Source: UBA7803 sp963822255 (lineage in GTDB: Bacteria > Pseudomonadota > Gammaproteobacteria > Pseudomonadales > Azotimanducaceae). From it: 64,000 bases of DNA. This document shows positions 30,529-39,163 of this stretch, piece after piece. Position numbers and translations under genes: made by a program. The notes beneath the pieces are model-generated. The model saw nothing but the letters and a program-made list of their open reading frames with translations. It ran no database searches and had not been told where the DNA came from. The stretch spans positions 806,001 to 870,000 of the forward strand of contig CAWGGV010000008.1 in the NCBI GenBank assembly GCA_963822255.1, written 5' to 3'. The stretch's first letter is position 1; the number at the start of each line of letters is the position of its first letter.

Positions 30529-31416
30529 ATGCTGCAGCGGGTTTTCGAACGCGCATTTACCGTCCTCCCCGCCGACCGCCGCTACGGCGCGGAACGGCGC
30601 GTGCGCGGCTGGTTCGACCTGAGGCGGCTGCGCCGCGCCGACGACGTGGTGGTGTCGTTCGGCAAGAGTGGGCGCACCTGGCTGCGGGTGATGCTCTCGC
30701 GCCTGTATCAGCTCCAGTTCGACCTGCCGGAAGGCAAGTTGATGGAGTTCGAGAACTATCACCGGCAGGACGCACGGGTGCCGAGGATTCTGTTCACCCA
30801 CGACAATTACCTGCGTGACTGCACCGGCGATGCCGCCTCGAAACGCGCCTACCGCGACAAGCCCGTGGTGCTGCTGGCGCGCCATCCGGCAGACGTCACG
30901 GTCAGCCAGTACTTCCAGTGGAAGCACCGGATGCGGGCCCACAAGGTGGCGCTGAACGCTTACCCGCCGCGGGACAGCGAGCTGTCGCCGTACCAGTTCA
31001 CCATGAGCGACAGCGGCTTGCCGAAGGTGGTTCGATTTCTCAACGAATGGGCCGAGGAGCTGGACGGCATTGCTCAGCACATGCTGTTACGCTACGAGGA
31101 CATGCGCGCCGACACGGTGTCCGAGCTGTCGCGGGTCGCGACGTTTCTGGGCCTGCAGCCGGCCGGCGGCGTGCTCGAGCAGACGGTGGAGTACGCGTCG
31201 GTAGAGAACATGAAGCGCCGGGAAGCCGAGGCGCAGTCGGAAAGCGACCGATTGCGCGCGGCAGACCCCGGTAACCCCGACAGCTTCAAGACCCGGCGGG
31301 CCAAGGTGGGCGGCTACCACGACTACTTCGAGCCGGACGAGATCGCCCGGATCGACGACTACGTCGAACGTAACCTGCATCCGCGATTCGGCTACGCTTC
31401 GTCCCATTGCCAATGA
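30529..31416 (+). CDS. PAPS-dependent sulfotransferase
   Basis: Transfers a sulfuryl group from PAPS; 295 residues, cytoplasmic. The 5'-phosphosulfate loop is SFGKSGRTWLR (43-53). FTHDN supplies the likely catalytic His91. The 3'-phosphate site is RHPADVTVSQYF (118-129). The C-terminal PAPS loop is KVGGYHDYF, a variant of the usual RKG..GDW. Substrate is probably a glycan or glycolipid, given the neighbours; sulfotransferase-1 family members also sulfate small metabolites. ATG 30529 gives MLQRVFERA. The stop overlaps the next gene (ATGA), a GT-A-like protein. A lipoprotein sulfatase is encoded 9 kb away. Confidence 0.88.
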   Translation: MLQRVFERAFTVLPADRRYGAERRVRGWFDLRRLRRADDVVVSFGKSGRTWLRVMLSRLYQLQFDLPEGKLMEFENYHRQDARVPRILFTHDNYLRDCTGDAASKRAYRDKPVVLLARHPADVTVSQYFQWKHRMRAHKVALNAYPPRDSELSPYQFTMSDSGLPKVVRFLNEWAEELDGIAQHMLLRYEDMRADTVSELSRVATFLGLQPAGGVLEQTVEYASVENMKRREAEAQSESDRLRAADPGNPDSFKTRRAKVGGYHDYFEPDEIARIDDYVERNLHPRFGYASSHCQ

Positions 31417-32363
31417 GCGTCAGATTCATGGAACACTGCGTCTTCATCCACAGCAACCATAAGCAGATCGTCGGCGCCCTGGTCGCCGAGCATGCCCTGC
31501 GGCGCAGCTCGCGGCACAACGATCGGTTCGACGTGCGGATCATCGACACCCGGGACTATCCTTTCCTGGCGGAGCACGAAGGCGAGCTCTATCTGCGGGA
31601 CGGCGTCAAGCGGGTGTGGCTGAACGACGACCTCCAGTCGTTCACGCCGCTCCGGTTCATGCCGCCGGAGCTCATGGGCTATCAAGGCCGCGCGGTGGTG
31701 ATCGACCCGGACATCTTCGCCGTCGCCGACATCTGGGATCTGCTGTCCCGGGACATGGAAGGCGCCGCGGTGATGTGCCGCCGCCGCTCCGGAACCAAAG
31801 GCGTCGTGGACCGCTGCTTCGCCTCCAGCGTGATGCTTCTCGACTGCGCGAAGCTCAGCCATTGGCACTGCGAGGAGCAGTTCCGCTCCATGTTCCGCTT
31901 CGAGCTCGACTATCAGAACTGGATCTGCCTGAAGACGGAGCCGAGAGAGAGCATTGGTCTGTTCGAGCAGGAATGGAACGATTTCGACCATCTGACCGCC
32001 AGCACCAAGATGCTGCACACCACCCGGCGCAAGACCCAGCCCTGGAAGACGGGCCTGCCGGTGGATTGGCGGCCGGCGGAGCGATTCCGCCTGTTTCCCC
32101 CCATCGGCTGGCTGATGCGCGCACGGCGCAGGCTGTTCGGCGAGTACGCGTTCCTCGGCAGCTACAAGCCGCACCCGGACCCTCACCAGGAACAGCTCTT
32201 CTTCGGCCTGCTGCGCGAGTGTCTGGAAGCGGGCACCGTCAGCGAGCAGATGCTGGCGGAGGAGATGGCGAGGAACCATGTGCGCCACGACGCCCTGGAA
32301 GTGATCGAGCGGACGCCGCCGCTGGCGCCGCCACCTCAGCCGCCGCTCGCTCTTTCGGCCTAG
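31413..32363 (+). CDS. GT-A-like glycosyltransferase with DPD motif
   Basis: Probable nucleotide-sugar-dependent transferase, 316 residues. The N-terminal half resembles GT8/GT-A proteins: CVFIHSNHKQIVGALVAEHALR, then VVIDPDIFAV with a DxD metal motif (Asp98-Pro-Asp100), SVMLLDCAKL, and DFDHLTASTKMLHTT. The C-terminal tail is Pro-rich (PPLAPPPQPPL). It is coupled to the sulfotransferase (ATGA), so glycosyl transfer and sulfation probably act on one product. The 3' end runs into a gctctttcgg repeat. Family assignment rests on motif order only. Confidence 0.7.
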   Translation: MSVRFMEHCVFIHSNHKQIVGALVAEHALRRSSRHNDRFDVRIIDTRDYPFLAEHEGELYLRDGVKRVWLNDDLQSFTPLRFMPPELMGYQGRAVVIDPDIFAVADIWDLLSRDMEGAAVMCRRRSGTKGVVDRCFASSVMLLDCAKLSHWHCEEQFRSMFRFELDYQNWICLKTEPRESIGLFEQEWNDFDHLTASTKMLHTTRRKTQPWKTGLPVDWRPAERFRLFPPIGWLMRARRRLFGEYAFLGSYKPHPDPHQEQLFFGLLRECLEAGTVSEQMLAEEMARNHVRHDALEVIERTPPLAPPPQPPLALSA

Positions 32364-32390
32364 CTCTTTCGCTCTTTCGGCTCTTTCGGG
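32347..32390. repeat. Short tandem repeat (gctctttcgg) at a CDS end
   Basis: About four imperfect copies of a 9-10 bp unit, beginning inside the last codons of the GT-A-like gene (LALSA) and running over its stop into the gap before the convergent ELM1-type gene. Confidence 0.75.
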
Positions 32391-32415
32391 CTGGCTGTTT
32401 CGGCCCGGACGGGTG

Positions 32416-33558
32416 CTAACCGTCGATCAACGCCAGCACGCGGCTCACGGCGGCATCGAGCCCGTCGCCCGGCGCCGGGACGGTGAGCCCGAGCCGCCCC
32501 TGTGGGTGCGGTTTTTCGCCCAGCTTTTCGCCCAACTTTTCGCCCACCTTTTCGCCCAGCCAGGCCGCCTGCCCGGCCGCGACCAGCGCGGCATGAATAC
32601 GGCTCACGTCCCGCGAGAAGCGCACCGGCGCCAGCGCCATGGCCAGCCGGTGGGTCAGCGGCTTCCAGCGAAAACTCGACGGCAGGAGCCACCAGGGCCG
32701 CGAGCCCGGAGAAGCGACGTCGGCCAGCAGCACGGGTTTTCCGCTGGCCAGCGCCTCGGTGATCATCGACACGCTCTCGGCGGTGACCACCAGCCGGTCG
32801 GCCAGGGCGAGAAAGGCAAGGTAGGGGTTCTCACCCGGCTCGGCCGACCATGGCCGGGCGTAACACGGTACCTCGATGGCCTCCCGGAGCCGCCGCAGGA
32901 AGGCGGCCGGGGTGCGCGGGCTGGTGGTCAGCAGCAGCGTTCCGCCGGTGGCGTCGACGCAAGCGTCGATCTCCCGGGCCAGCCGGTCGGCCAACGCAGG
33001 CGTGAAAACCACCTCTCCACTGTCGCCGCCCAGGAGCAATGCCGTCCAGGGCCGCGGCAACGGGGCCAGCCGGTCGCGCCATACGGCAGCAGCCTTCGCC
33101 AGCGCAGCAGGGTCCAGCCGATGCAGGGGCAGCGCCACCACGAGCAGGCGATCGCCAGCCGGCAGCGCATACTGGGGCGTAGAAATCACCAGGTCGAAGC
33201 GTTGCGGAGACGACCACGGGCGTCCCAGGTGAACCACCCGACAGTGCCCGCCCGAGCGTGCCCGGATCCACAGGGCGACGAGCTCATTGCGGCGCCCGGC
33301 GGTGAGAATCAGATCCGGCCATGGGGCATGAATGGCTTCGCGGCTGGCGGGCCGGAGCCCAGCCAAGGTGGGCCGGCCGCGGAGGTGCAGCAGCAACTCG
33401 TGGCCGCGAAACGCCAGTGGAATCTCGTGGATCCGCAGGCCAGGACGCCGCTGCGCCAGGGCGTCGCCGAGCGTCCTGAGCTGGGCGTTGTCTCCCGCTT
33501 TGGGGCCGACCAGCAGCCACACCAGCGGACCGGCCCCGGCCGACGCATCCAGTGGCAC
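32416..33558 (-). CDS. ELM1/GtrOC1-type putative glycosyltransferase 3
   Basis: Third paralogue, intact, 380 residues. Motifs in order: WLLVGPKAGDNAQLRTLGDAL, HAPWPDLILTAGRRN, VVHLGRPWSSPQRFDLVISTPQY, LPLHRLDP, ALLLGGDSGEVVF, LTTSPRTP, ENPYLAFLALADRLVVTAES then SMITEALA, and SRIHAAL. It differs from copies 1 and 2 in having RGHELLLHLRGRP before the WPD motif. Near the C-terminus the peptide GEK recurs four times (EKVGEKLGEKLGEK), encoded by a 12-bp tandem repeat. It is convergent with the GT-A-like gene and divergent from the MsbA-like exporter. It belongs to the same glycan locus by position and family. Confidence 0.82.
   Translation of the reverse strand: MPLDASAGAGPLVWLLVGPKAGDNAQLRTLGDALAQRRPGLRIHEIPLAFRGHELLLHLRGRPTLAGLRPASREAIHAPWPDLILTAGRRNELVALWIRARSGGHCRVVHLGRPWSSPQRFDLVISTPQYALPAGDRLLVVALPLHRLDPAALAKAAAVWRDRLAPLPRPWTALLLGGDSGEVVFTPALADRLAREIDACVDATGGTLLLTTSPRTPAAFLRRLREAIEVPCYARPWSAEPGENPYLAFLALADRLVVTAESVSMITEALASGKPVLLADVASPGSRPWWLLPSSFRWKPLTHRLAMALAPVRFSRDVSRIHAALVAAGQAAWLGEKVGEKLGEKLGEKPHPQGRLGLTVPAPGDGLDAAVSRVLALIDG
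32513..32560. repeat. 12-bp tandem repeat coding GEK units
   Basis: Four copies of ttttcgcccaNc (32513, 32525, 32537, 32549), in frame in the third ELM1-type gene. The period is a multiple of three, so copy changes keep the frame. Confidence 0.9.
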
Positions 33559-33671
33559 CTCGCTACTCCGCCCGCGGCCGAGCGCGCGGCACTGGGTTCC
33601 ACCGGCACGCCTTGATATTCTGCGCGGCCACGGCCCGGCAGGGCCCGCTATCGGCCCGGTGAGGGCACACC

Positions 33672-35411
33672 TTGAGACTGATTCGAGAATTCATTCACCG
33701 TTATCCGTGGCGCACCGCGCTGCTGGTGGTCGCGCTGATGCTGTCCGGCGTGGCCGATGGCATCGGTCTTTCGGCGATTCTGCCAGCTCTCGGGCTCGCG
33801 TTCGATTCCACCGGCGGCGGCAGCGCCCCGTCGTGGCTGGTGGACGCGTTTCACACCCTCGACATCCACCCTACCCTGACGTTGATGCTGGTGATCATCG
33901 TGGTGGGCATCGGCCTCAAGAACCTCCTGGTGTTCATCTGCGAGCAGCGGGTTGGCTACATGACCGCCGACGTCGCCACGGAGTTGCGCCTGAAGCTGCT
34001 GGGAGCGGTGTCCGGGTCGCGCTGGGACTACTTCGTGCATCAGTCCACCGGCGAGCTGTCCAACGCCATGGCCACCGAGGCGTGGCGGGCCTCCAGCGCC
34101 TACACGTTCGCCTTGACCTTGTTCGCAGCCATTGTCGAGATGCTGGTTTACACCACGGTCGCAGTCACGGTGTCGTGGCGCGCGACGCTTCTGTGCATGG
34201 CGGCCGGCGTGGCGGTGGTGGCTTCCACCCACGGTCTGGTTCGCCTCGCCCAGCGCGGCGGTGCCGGGCAGACCCGCTGGTACCGGGCCATGCTGCACTC
34301 GGCCGCCGACGTTCTGCAGTCGGTGAAGACCTTCAAGGCCATGGGGCTCGGCGACGCGCCCCAGGCATTGCTCGCGCGGGAGTCGCACAAGCTGAAGCGG
34401 AGCCTGCAGCGCGAGGTGCTCGGCAACACCGCCCTCGACGCTGTCCAGGAGCCTCTCTACGTGCTGCTGATCGTCGTCGGCATCTATCTCGCCATCGTCC
34501 ACTTCTCCATGCAGATCGCCACCGTTTCGTTTCTCGCGCTGGTGCTGGCCAAGCTGCTCAAGCAGGCCGGCAAGGTGCAGAAGCAATACCAGCGCATGAT
34601 GACCTGCGACACCGCCTACTGGGCCCTGTCCGGCCACATCGATCGGGCGCGCCGCGCCGCCGAGAGCAACCCCGGCACCCGCACCCCCACCCTCGACCGA
34701 GGCATCGAGCTCCAGGACGTGAGCGTCTCCCGGGGCGCTCGCACGGTGCTCCACCGGATATCCCTGCGGGTGCCCGCCGGCGCCATGACCTGCCTGCTCG
34801 GGCCGTCCGGCGCCGGCAAAACCACCATCGCCGATCTGATCACCGGGCTGATTCGCCCGGATTCGGGGGTGGTGCGGGTGGACGGGGTTCCCCTGGGCGA
34901 GATCGACCTCAGGGCGTGGCGCGCGCTCATCGGCTACGTGCCTCAGGAGAACCTGCTCCGGCACGACTCGGTGCGCAGCAACGTGCTGCTCGGCGCCGAT
35001 GGCTACAGCGACAGCGAGGTCTGGCGGGCACTGCAAGCGGCCGGCGCAGCGGAGTTCGTGGCGGCCCTGCCCGACCAGCTCGACAGCTCCGTCGGTGAGC
35101 GGGGCAGTGCCCTGTCCGGCGGTCAGCGGCAGCGCATCATGCTGGCCCGCGCCTTGCTCCATCAGCCGCGCCTGCTGATCCTGGACGAGGCCACCAGCGC
35201 GCTGGACGTGGCCAGCACGGCGGCTCTGTGCGTGGCGCTGGAGAAGCTGAAGGGCCGGCTGACGATCCTGGCCGTCTCTCACGATCCGGCGCTCGCCGAG
35301 GCGGCCGACCGCACGGTGCGCATCCGCGACGGCCAGGTGATCGCCAGCGACGGTGCCGCGAGCGCGACCGACACGCCGCATCCTCGCCAGCAAAGACCCG
35401 ATCTGCCGTAA
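33672..35411 (+). CDS. MsbA-like ABC exporter (fused membrane and ATPase domains)
   Basis: Homodimeric half-transporter, 579 residues, with six membrane helices (1-300) and an ATPase domain (about 345-560): Walker A GPSGAGKTT (377-385), Q-loop GYVPQENLL, signature LSGGQRQRI, Walker B LLILDEATSALD, switch AVSHDP. Similar to lipid A/glycolipid or glycan flippases. The start is TTG at 33672, preceded by GTGAGGG; no nearby ATG gives a full first helix. It lies between the third ELM1-type gene and two methyltransferases and is a good candidate to export the product of this locus. Substrate is inferred only from context. Confidence 0.85.
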   Translation: MRLIREFIHRYPWRTALLVVALMLSGVADGIGLSAILPALGLAFDSTGGGSAPSWLVDAFHTLDIHPTLTLMLVIIVVGIGLKNLLVFICEQRVGYMTADVATELRLKLLGAVSGSRWDYFVHQSTGELSNAMATEAWRASSAYTFALTLFAAIVEMLVYTTVAVTVSWRATLLCMAAGVAVVASTHGLVRLAQRGGAGQTRWYRAMLHSAADVLQSVKTFKAMGLGDAPQALLARESHKLKRSLQREVLGNTALDAVQEPLYVLLIVVGIYLAIVHFSMQIATVSFLALVLAKLLKQAGKVQKQYQRMMTCDTAYWALSGHIDRARRAAESNPGTRTPTLDRGIELQDVSVSRGARTVLHRISLRVPAGAMTCLLGPSGAGKTTIADLITGLIRPDSGVVRVDGVPLGEIDLRAWRALIGYVPQENLLRHDSVRSNVLLGADGYSDSEVWRALQAAGAAEFVAALPDQLDSSVGERGSALSGGQRQRIMLARALLHQPRLLILDEATSALDVASTAALCVALEKLKGRLTILAVSHDPALAEAADRTVRIRDGQVIASDGAASATDTPHPRQQRPDLP

Positions 35412-35475
35412 GCCTCAGTTCGAAGGCGGGACCCACGGCTCGGGCCGCCGCCGGTCACCGCCGGCAGCGGCTGGC

Positions 35476-36141
35476 TCACGGCCGGCGCCGCACCAGAGTG
35501 AGCCCGTCGCCCATGGGCAGCATCACCGCGTCGACCCGGGGATCGCCGTGGATCTTCTCGTTCAGGGCCCGGATTGCCCGGGTGTCATCGTCCTGACGCG
35601 CCTGGTCGGCCACGCTGCCGCCCCAGATCACGTTGTCGACGGCGATGACGCCCTCCGGTCGCACCAGGGCGAGGCCGCGCTCGTAGTAGTTGTCGTAGTT
35701 GCCCTTGTCGGCGTCGATGAACATGAAGTCGAAGCTGCCCGCCGCACCTTCCTTCAGCAGCGAGTCCAGTGTGTCCAGCGCCGGTGCGAGCCTCAGGTCG
35801 ATCTTGTGGTCGAGCCCTGCCGCCTTCCAGGCCTCTACGCCGATGGCCGTCCACTCCGCGGACACGTCGCAGGCGGTCACCCGGCCGTCGTCGGGCAACG
35901 CTTCGGCCACCGCCATGGCGCTGTAACCGGTGAACGTCCCCACTTCCAGGGTGCAGCGCGCACCGATCAGGCCCACCATGAACGCCATGAAGGCGCCCTG
36001 CTCGGGTGAGATCTGCATGCCGGCGCCGCGCAGCGGCCGGGTGCGTTCGCGCAGCCCGGCCAGCGCCGGCGACTCGCGCACCCCGTGCTCCATCAGGTAG
36101 GCATAGACGGGTTCGGTCAGGTTCAAGGTGCGGCTCGACAT
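35476..36141 (-). CDS. SAM-dependent O-methyltransferase (caffeoyl-CoA type)
   Basis: Class I O-methyltransferase of the CCoAOMT/COG4122 family, 221 residues. It has the N-terminal helix (LTEPVYAYLMEHG), MQISPEQGAFMAF, glycine motif LEVGTFTGYSAM, ACDVSAEW, the metal-site FDFMFIDADKGNYDNYYE and AVDNVIWGGSV. These enzymes methylate a hydroxyl of catechol-like or polyketide-like acceptors with a divalent metal. It lies 15 bp after the methyltransferase encoded upstream on the same strand, so the two are probably co-transcribed. Acceptor unknown. Confidence 0.9.
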   Translation of the reverse strand: MSSRTLNLTEPVYAYLMEHGVRESPALAGLRERTRPLRGAGMQISPEQGAFMAFMVGLIGARCTLEVGTFTGYSAMAVAEALPDDGRVTACDVSAEWTAIGVEAWKAAGLDHKIDLRLAPALDTLDSLLKEGAAGSFDFMFIDADKGNYDNYYERGLALVRPEGVIAVDNVIWGGSVADQARQDDDTRAIRALNEKIHGDPRVDAVMLPMGDGLTLVRRRP

Positions 36142-36156
36142 GATGGTGATTCCTCC

Positions 36157-36924
36157 TCAGGGTTTCCTGGCAACGAAGAAAGCATACCCGTACCAGTCCG
36201 AGAAGCGCCGGTAGCAGTCGATCTCTTCCCGGCACGCGTCGATGACCGCCATGGCTTCGGGCTCGCCGAGCACGCGGGGCTCGAGGGCGGCGAGGCGGGC
36301 GTTCATCGGGTCGTAGTAGTCGGTCCACCACGCGTCCGGGGGCAGCACGAAATCGCCGATCAACCGGTAGCCGCCGGTCCGGATCAGCTCCCGGCAGGCC
36401 GCCACGTCCGTCATCCCGGGGTACTCGGCCCAGCAGGCTCGCACCGGCTCCGGCGGGTCGTTGCGAAGCCACACCGCCTCGGTGAACGCGCACACTCCGC
36501 CGGGCCGGAGCAGTGGCCGCCAGCTCTCGAGGGCCTCGGTGACCCCCATCAGGTAGGCGGCCCCCTCACACCAGAGCAGATCGATACAGGCCGCGGCCAG
36601 CGGCAGCCTCTGCATCTCGCCGCGCACCGGCGCCACCCGGCCGGCGCAGCCTGCGCGAGCGGCCCGGGCCGTCAGATCACGAAGGAACGGCTCGTGAAGA
36701 TCCAGGGCCAGCAGGCGCGACGCGGGCAGGGCCGCCGCCAGATCCAAGGTCGCCGCGCCGGGGCCGCAGCCCACGTCCACCACCTCCCTGAAACCACCCG
36801 GCGCGACGGCGAGCGCCATCTCCAGGGCCCGCAGGGTGCTCGCCCGGTTCCCGGGCGCCTCACGCGGCAGATTGTGGTGCACGGCGAAGAACGTACGGTG
36901 GCGAATGTCTTGCGCGGGGTCCAC
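36157..36924 (-). CDS. SAM-dependent class I methyltransferase
   Basis: Predicted methyltransferase, 255 residues, with motif I VVDVGCGPGAATLDLA, LLALDLHEPFL, MQRLPLAAACIDLLWCEGAAYLMG and LRPGGVCAFTEA. It resembles small-molecule methyltransferases of the methyltransferase-25/11 group. The likely start is GTG at 36924, only 23-35 bp from the divergent flavodoxin-fold gene, leaving little room for two separate promoters. It precedes the O-methyltransferase by 15 bp. Confidence 0.83.
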   Translation of the reverse strand: MDPAQDIRHRTFFAVHHNLPREAPGNRASTLRALEMALAVAPGGFREVVDVGCGPGAATLDLAAALPASRLLALDLHEPFLRDLTARAARAGCAGRVAPVRGEMQRLPLAAACIDLLWCEGAAYLMGVTEALESWRPLLRPGGVCAFTEAVWLRNDPPEPVRACWAEYPGMTDVAACRELIRTGGYRLIGDFVLPPDAWWTDYYDPMNARLAALEPRVLGEPEAMAVIDACREEIDCYRRFSDWYGYAFFVARKP

Positions 36925-36959
36925 GGTGCCTCTTCGGTCGATTCGGTATGCTAACTCCC

Positions 36960-37544
36960 ATGAGCCGACGCATCACCATCATCCAGGGTCACCCGGACAG
37001 CGAGGAGACCCACCTCTGTCACGCCCTGGCGAACGCCTACCGCGTCGGTGCCGAAACCGGCGGCCACGAGGTGCGCAGCATTCCGGTGGCCGCCATGAGC
37101 TTGCCGATGATCCGCAACAAGGAGGACTTCGAGCACGGCGAGCGGCCGGACGCCGTTCGGGAAGCACAATCGATGATTCGCACCAGCGACCATCTGGTGT
37201 TCATCTATCCGCTCTGGCTCGGCTCCATGCCGGCCTCGCTCAAGGCCTTTCTCGAGCAGGTGTTCCGTTACGACTTCGCGTTCGAGCCGGGGGAAGGCGG
37301 AACGTTCCGCAAACATCTGAAAGGCCGTTCGGCCCGGGTGGTGGTCACCATGGGAATGCCGGTGGCGGCCTATCGTTGGTGGTTCGGCGCTCACGGCCTG
37401 AAAAGCCTGGAGCGCAGCATCCTGAAGTTCGCGGGCATCTCACCGGTGAAAGAGAGCCTGTTCGGGATGGTGGAAAGCGTGCCGAGCGAGCGGCGGCGGC
37501 AGTGGCTGGCGCAGATGCAGAAGCTCGGCCGCGCCGGTCATTGA
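36960..37544 (+). CDS. NAD(P)H-dependent flavodoxin-fold oxidoreductase
   Basis: Flavodoxin-2 family (KefF/MdaB-like) quinone or flavin reductase, 194 residues. ITIIQGHPDSEETHLCHAL binds the flavin phosphate, and LVFIYPLWLGSMPASLKAFLEQVF and VVVTMGMP are family regions. Redox role, cytoplasmic. I chose ATG 36960 because homologues begin just before IIxGHPD; ATG 36948 would add four residues and neither has a clear ribosome site. Divergent from the methyltransferase gene. Confidence 0.83.
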   Translation: MSRRITIIQGHPDSEETHLCHALANAYRVGAETGGHEVRSIPVAAMSLPMIRNKEDFEHGERPDAVREAQSMIRTSDHLVFIYPLWLGSMPASLKAFLEQVFRYDFAFEPGEGGTFRKHLKGRSARVVVTMGMPVAAYRWWFGAHGLKSLERSILKFAGISPVKESLFGMVESVPSERRRQWLAQMQKLGRAGH

Positions 37545-37587
37545 CCCCTGGCGACGGGCACCGCGACGGTGCCTTGCCGTACCCCAG

Positions 37588-39036
37588 TCAATCCGCCAGC
37601 TCGGCGGCCGGTGAGCCGCCGCTGCGCAGCACGCTGACCCGGGCGTCGTGGCCGGTGCGGGTGATGCGGTAGAAGCCGATGGACGCCAGTGCCAGCAGAT
37701 AGAACCCCATCAGCACCGGCCCGTAGATGAAGCCGAGCTCCCACACGGTATGGGCCGGCACCGTGCCCGGGGCTGCGCCACGCGGAAACGCGATCAGGTC
37801 GAGGGCGATGCCGGCAATGAAGGCGCCGATGCCCGACGTGGCCTTCTGGGCGAAGGTGCGGGACGCGAAGAACAGCCCCTCCTCACGCCGCCCGGTGGAC
37901 ATCTGACTGTGCTCGACGATGTCGGCCAGCATGGACGACTGCACCACTCCGAACAGCACGATTACCGTCACGTTGACCACCGTGTGCGCCCACACCACCG
38001 GCAGCAGCCAGGGATTGTCGTTGCCCGGGAACCAACCGGCCAGGCGCAGCATCACCGGCAGCGCGCCGAACACGATCTGGAACGCATAGATGCCCATGGC
38101 GCTGCGTTTCTTGTCCCAGCGCCGGGTGATGCGCGGCGCCAGGTACAGCGGCAACGCGGCGGAGACGAACAGCGAGACAATCACCCAGCGCCACTGCATC
38201 GGGTCGAACTGCCAGAAGTGAGTGACGATGTAGGTATCGAAATTGGTGGCGACGCCGGCCCCGATGAAGGCGAACAGCCCAGCCATGAACAGCGCGGCGA
38301 AATTGCGGTTCGACAACGTCACCTTGAGGTCTTTCAAAAGATCCCGCAGCCGATATGACGACCGTTGTGGCGGCGCGTGGAGATACGGGATGTACGGATG
38401 CAGGCCGGCGGACGACCCGATGATGGCCAGCAGCATGACCAGCGCGCCAATGCTGCCGTATACCCGGTAGGTGGTTTCGGAGGTGGCACCCCAGAGCACC
38501 ATGAACACCCCCCAGTTGAGCACCGCCATGGCGAGCCCACCGTACCAGCCCATCATGTACCGGTAGCCGAGCATCCGCGTGCGTTCGTCGTAGTCGTCGG
38601 TCAGCTCGGCGACGATGGCGCTGGAAGGGATCTCGTAGAGGGTGATGAAGAACCGCACCAGCACACTCGCCACAGTGAGGTAGATGAACAGCGAGAACTC
38701 CGACAGCTCGGGCGGGTTCCAGAGGAAGAAGTAAACGAACGCCACCGGGAAGGCGGATGCGTACATGAACGGGTGGCGGCGGCCCCAGCGCGAACGGGTG
38801 TTGTCGGACCACACTCCCACCAGCGGATCCGAGATGGCATCGAACAGCATGGCGATGAGAATGGCGAGCCCGGCATAGGCGCCCGACAGGTGCAGCACCT
38901 GGTTGTAGTAGAACAGCAGGAAGTAGGAGAAGCCGTTGTCCTTGACGCCGTAGGCGGCGGAACCGATGCCGTAAAGCCAACGGACCCGGGACGTAACGAC
39001 CGGACGCGGCGGGGTCACCGGGCGCACCGCGTGCAA
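37588..39036 (-). CDS. GPH-family sugar:cation symporter (MFS)
   Basis: Twelve-helix secondary transporter of the glycoside-pentoside-hexuronide family (MelB-like), 482 residues. The cation/sugar signature is clear: FDAISDPLVGVWSDNTRSRWGRRHPFM near the second helix (quoted motif core DPLVGVWSDNTRS). Homologues use Na+ or H+; a Na+ partner would fit the N-ATPase at the left end, but this is speculation. TTG at 39036 or GTG at 39027 or 39018 could be the start; all lie before the first helix. Convergent with the flavodoxin-fold gene, divergent from lipA. Confidence 0.87.
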   Translation of the reverse strand: MHAVRPVTPPRPVVTSRVRWLYGIGSAAYGVKDNGFSYFLLFYYNQVLHLSGAYAGLAILIAMLFDAISDPLVGVWSDNTRSRWGRRHPFMYASAFPVAFVYFFLWNPPELSEFSLFIYLTVASVLVRFFITLYEIPSSAIVAELTDDYDERTRMLGYRYMMGWYGGLAMAVLNWGVFMVLWGATSETTYRVYGSIGALVMLLAIIGSSAGLHPYIPYLHAPPQRSSYRLRDLLKDLKVTLSNRNFAALFMAGLFAFIGAGVATNFDTYIVTHFWQFDPMQWRWVIVSLFVSAALPLYLAPRITRRWDKKRSAMGIYAFQIVFGALPVMLRLAGWFPGNDNPWLLPVVWAHTVVNVTVIVLFGVVQSSMLADIVEHSQMSTGRREEGLFFASRTFAQKATSGIGAFIAGIALDLIAFPRGAAPGTVPAHTVWELGFIYGPVLMGFYLLALASIGFYRITRTGHDARVSVLRSGGSPAAELAD

Positions 39037-39163
39037 CGGCGAAGCCGCGGGCGCGGATGGAATCGTGCAGCGGCTGGCATTGGCTCCCCTCCAGGCGAAT
39101 CGCCGAGACTATCCTCCACCGGCCGCGGAGGCAACGAGCTGCGCCGGGCGCTACAATGCCGCC

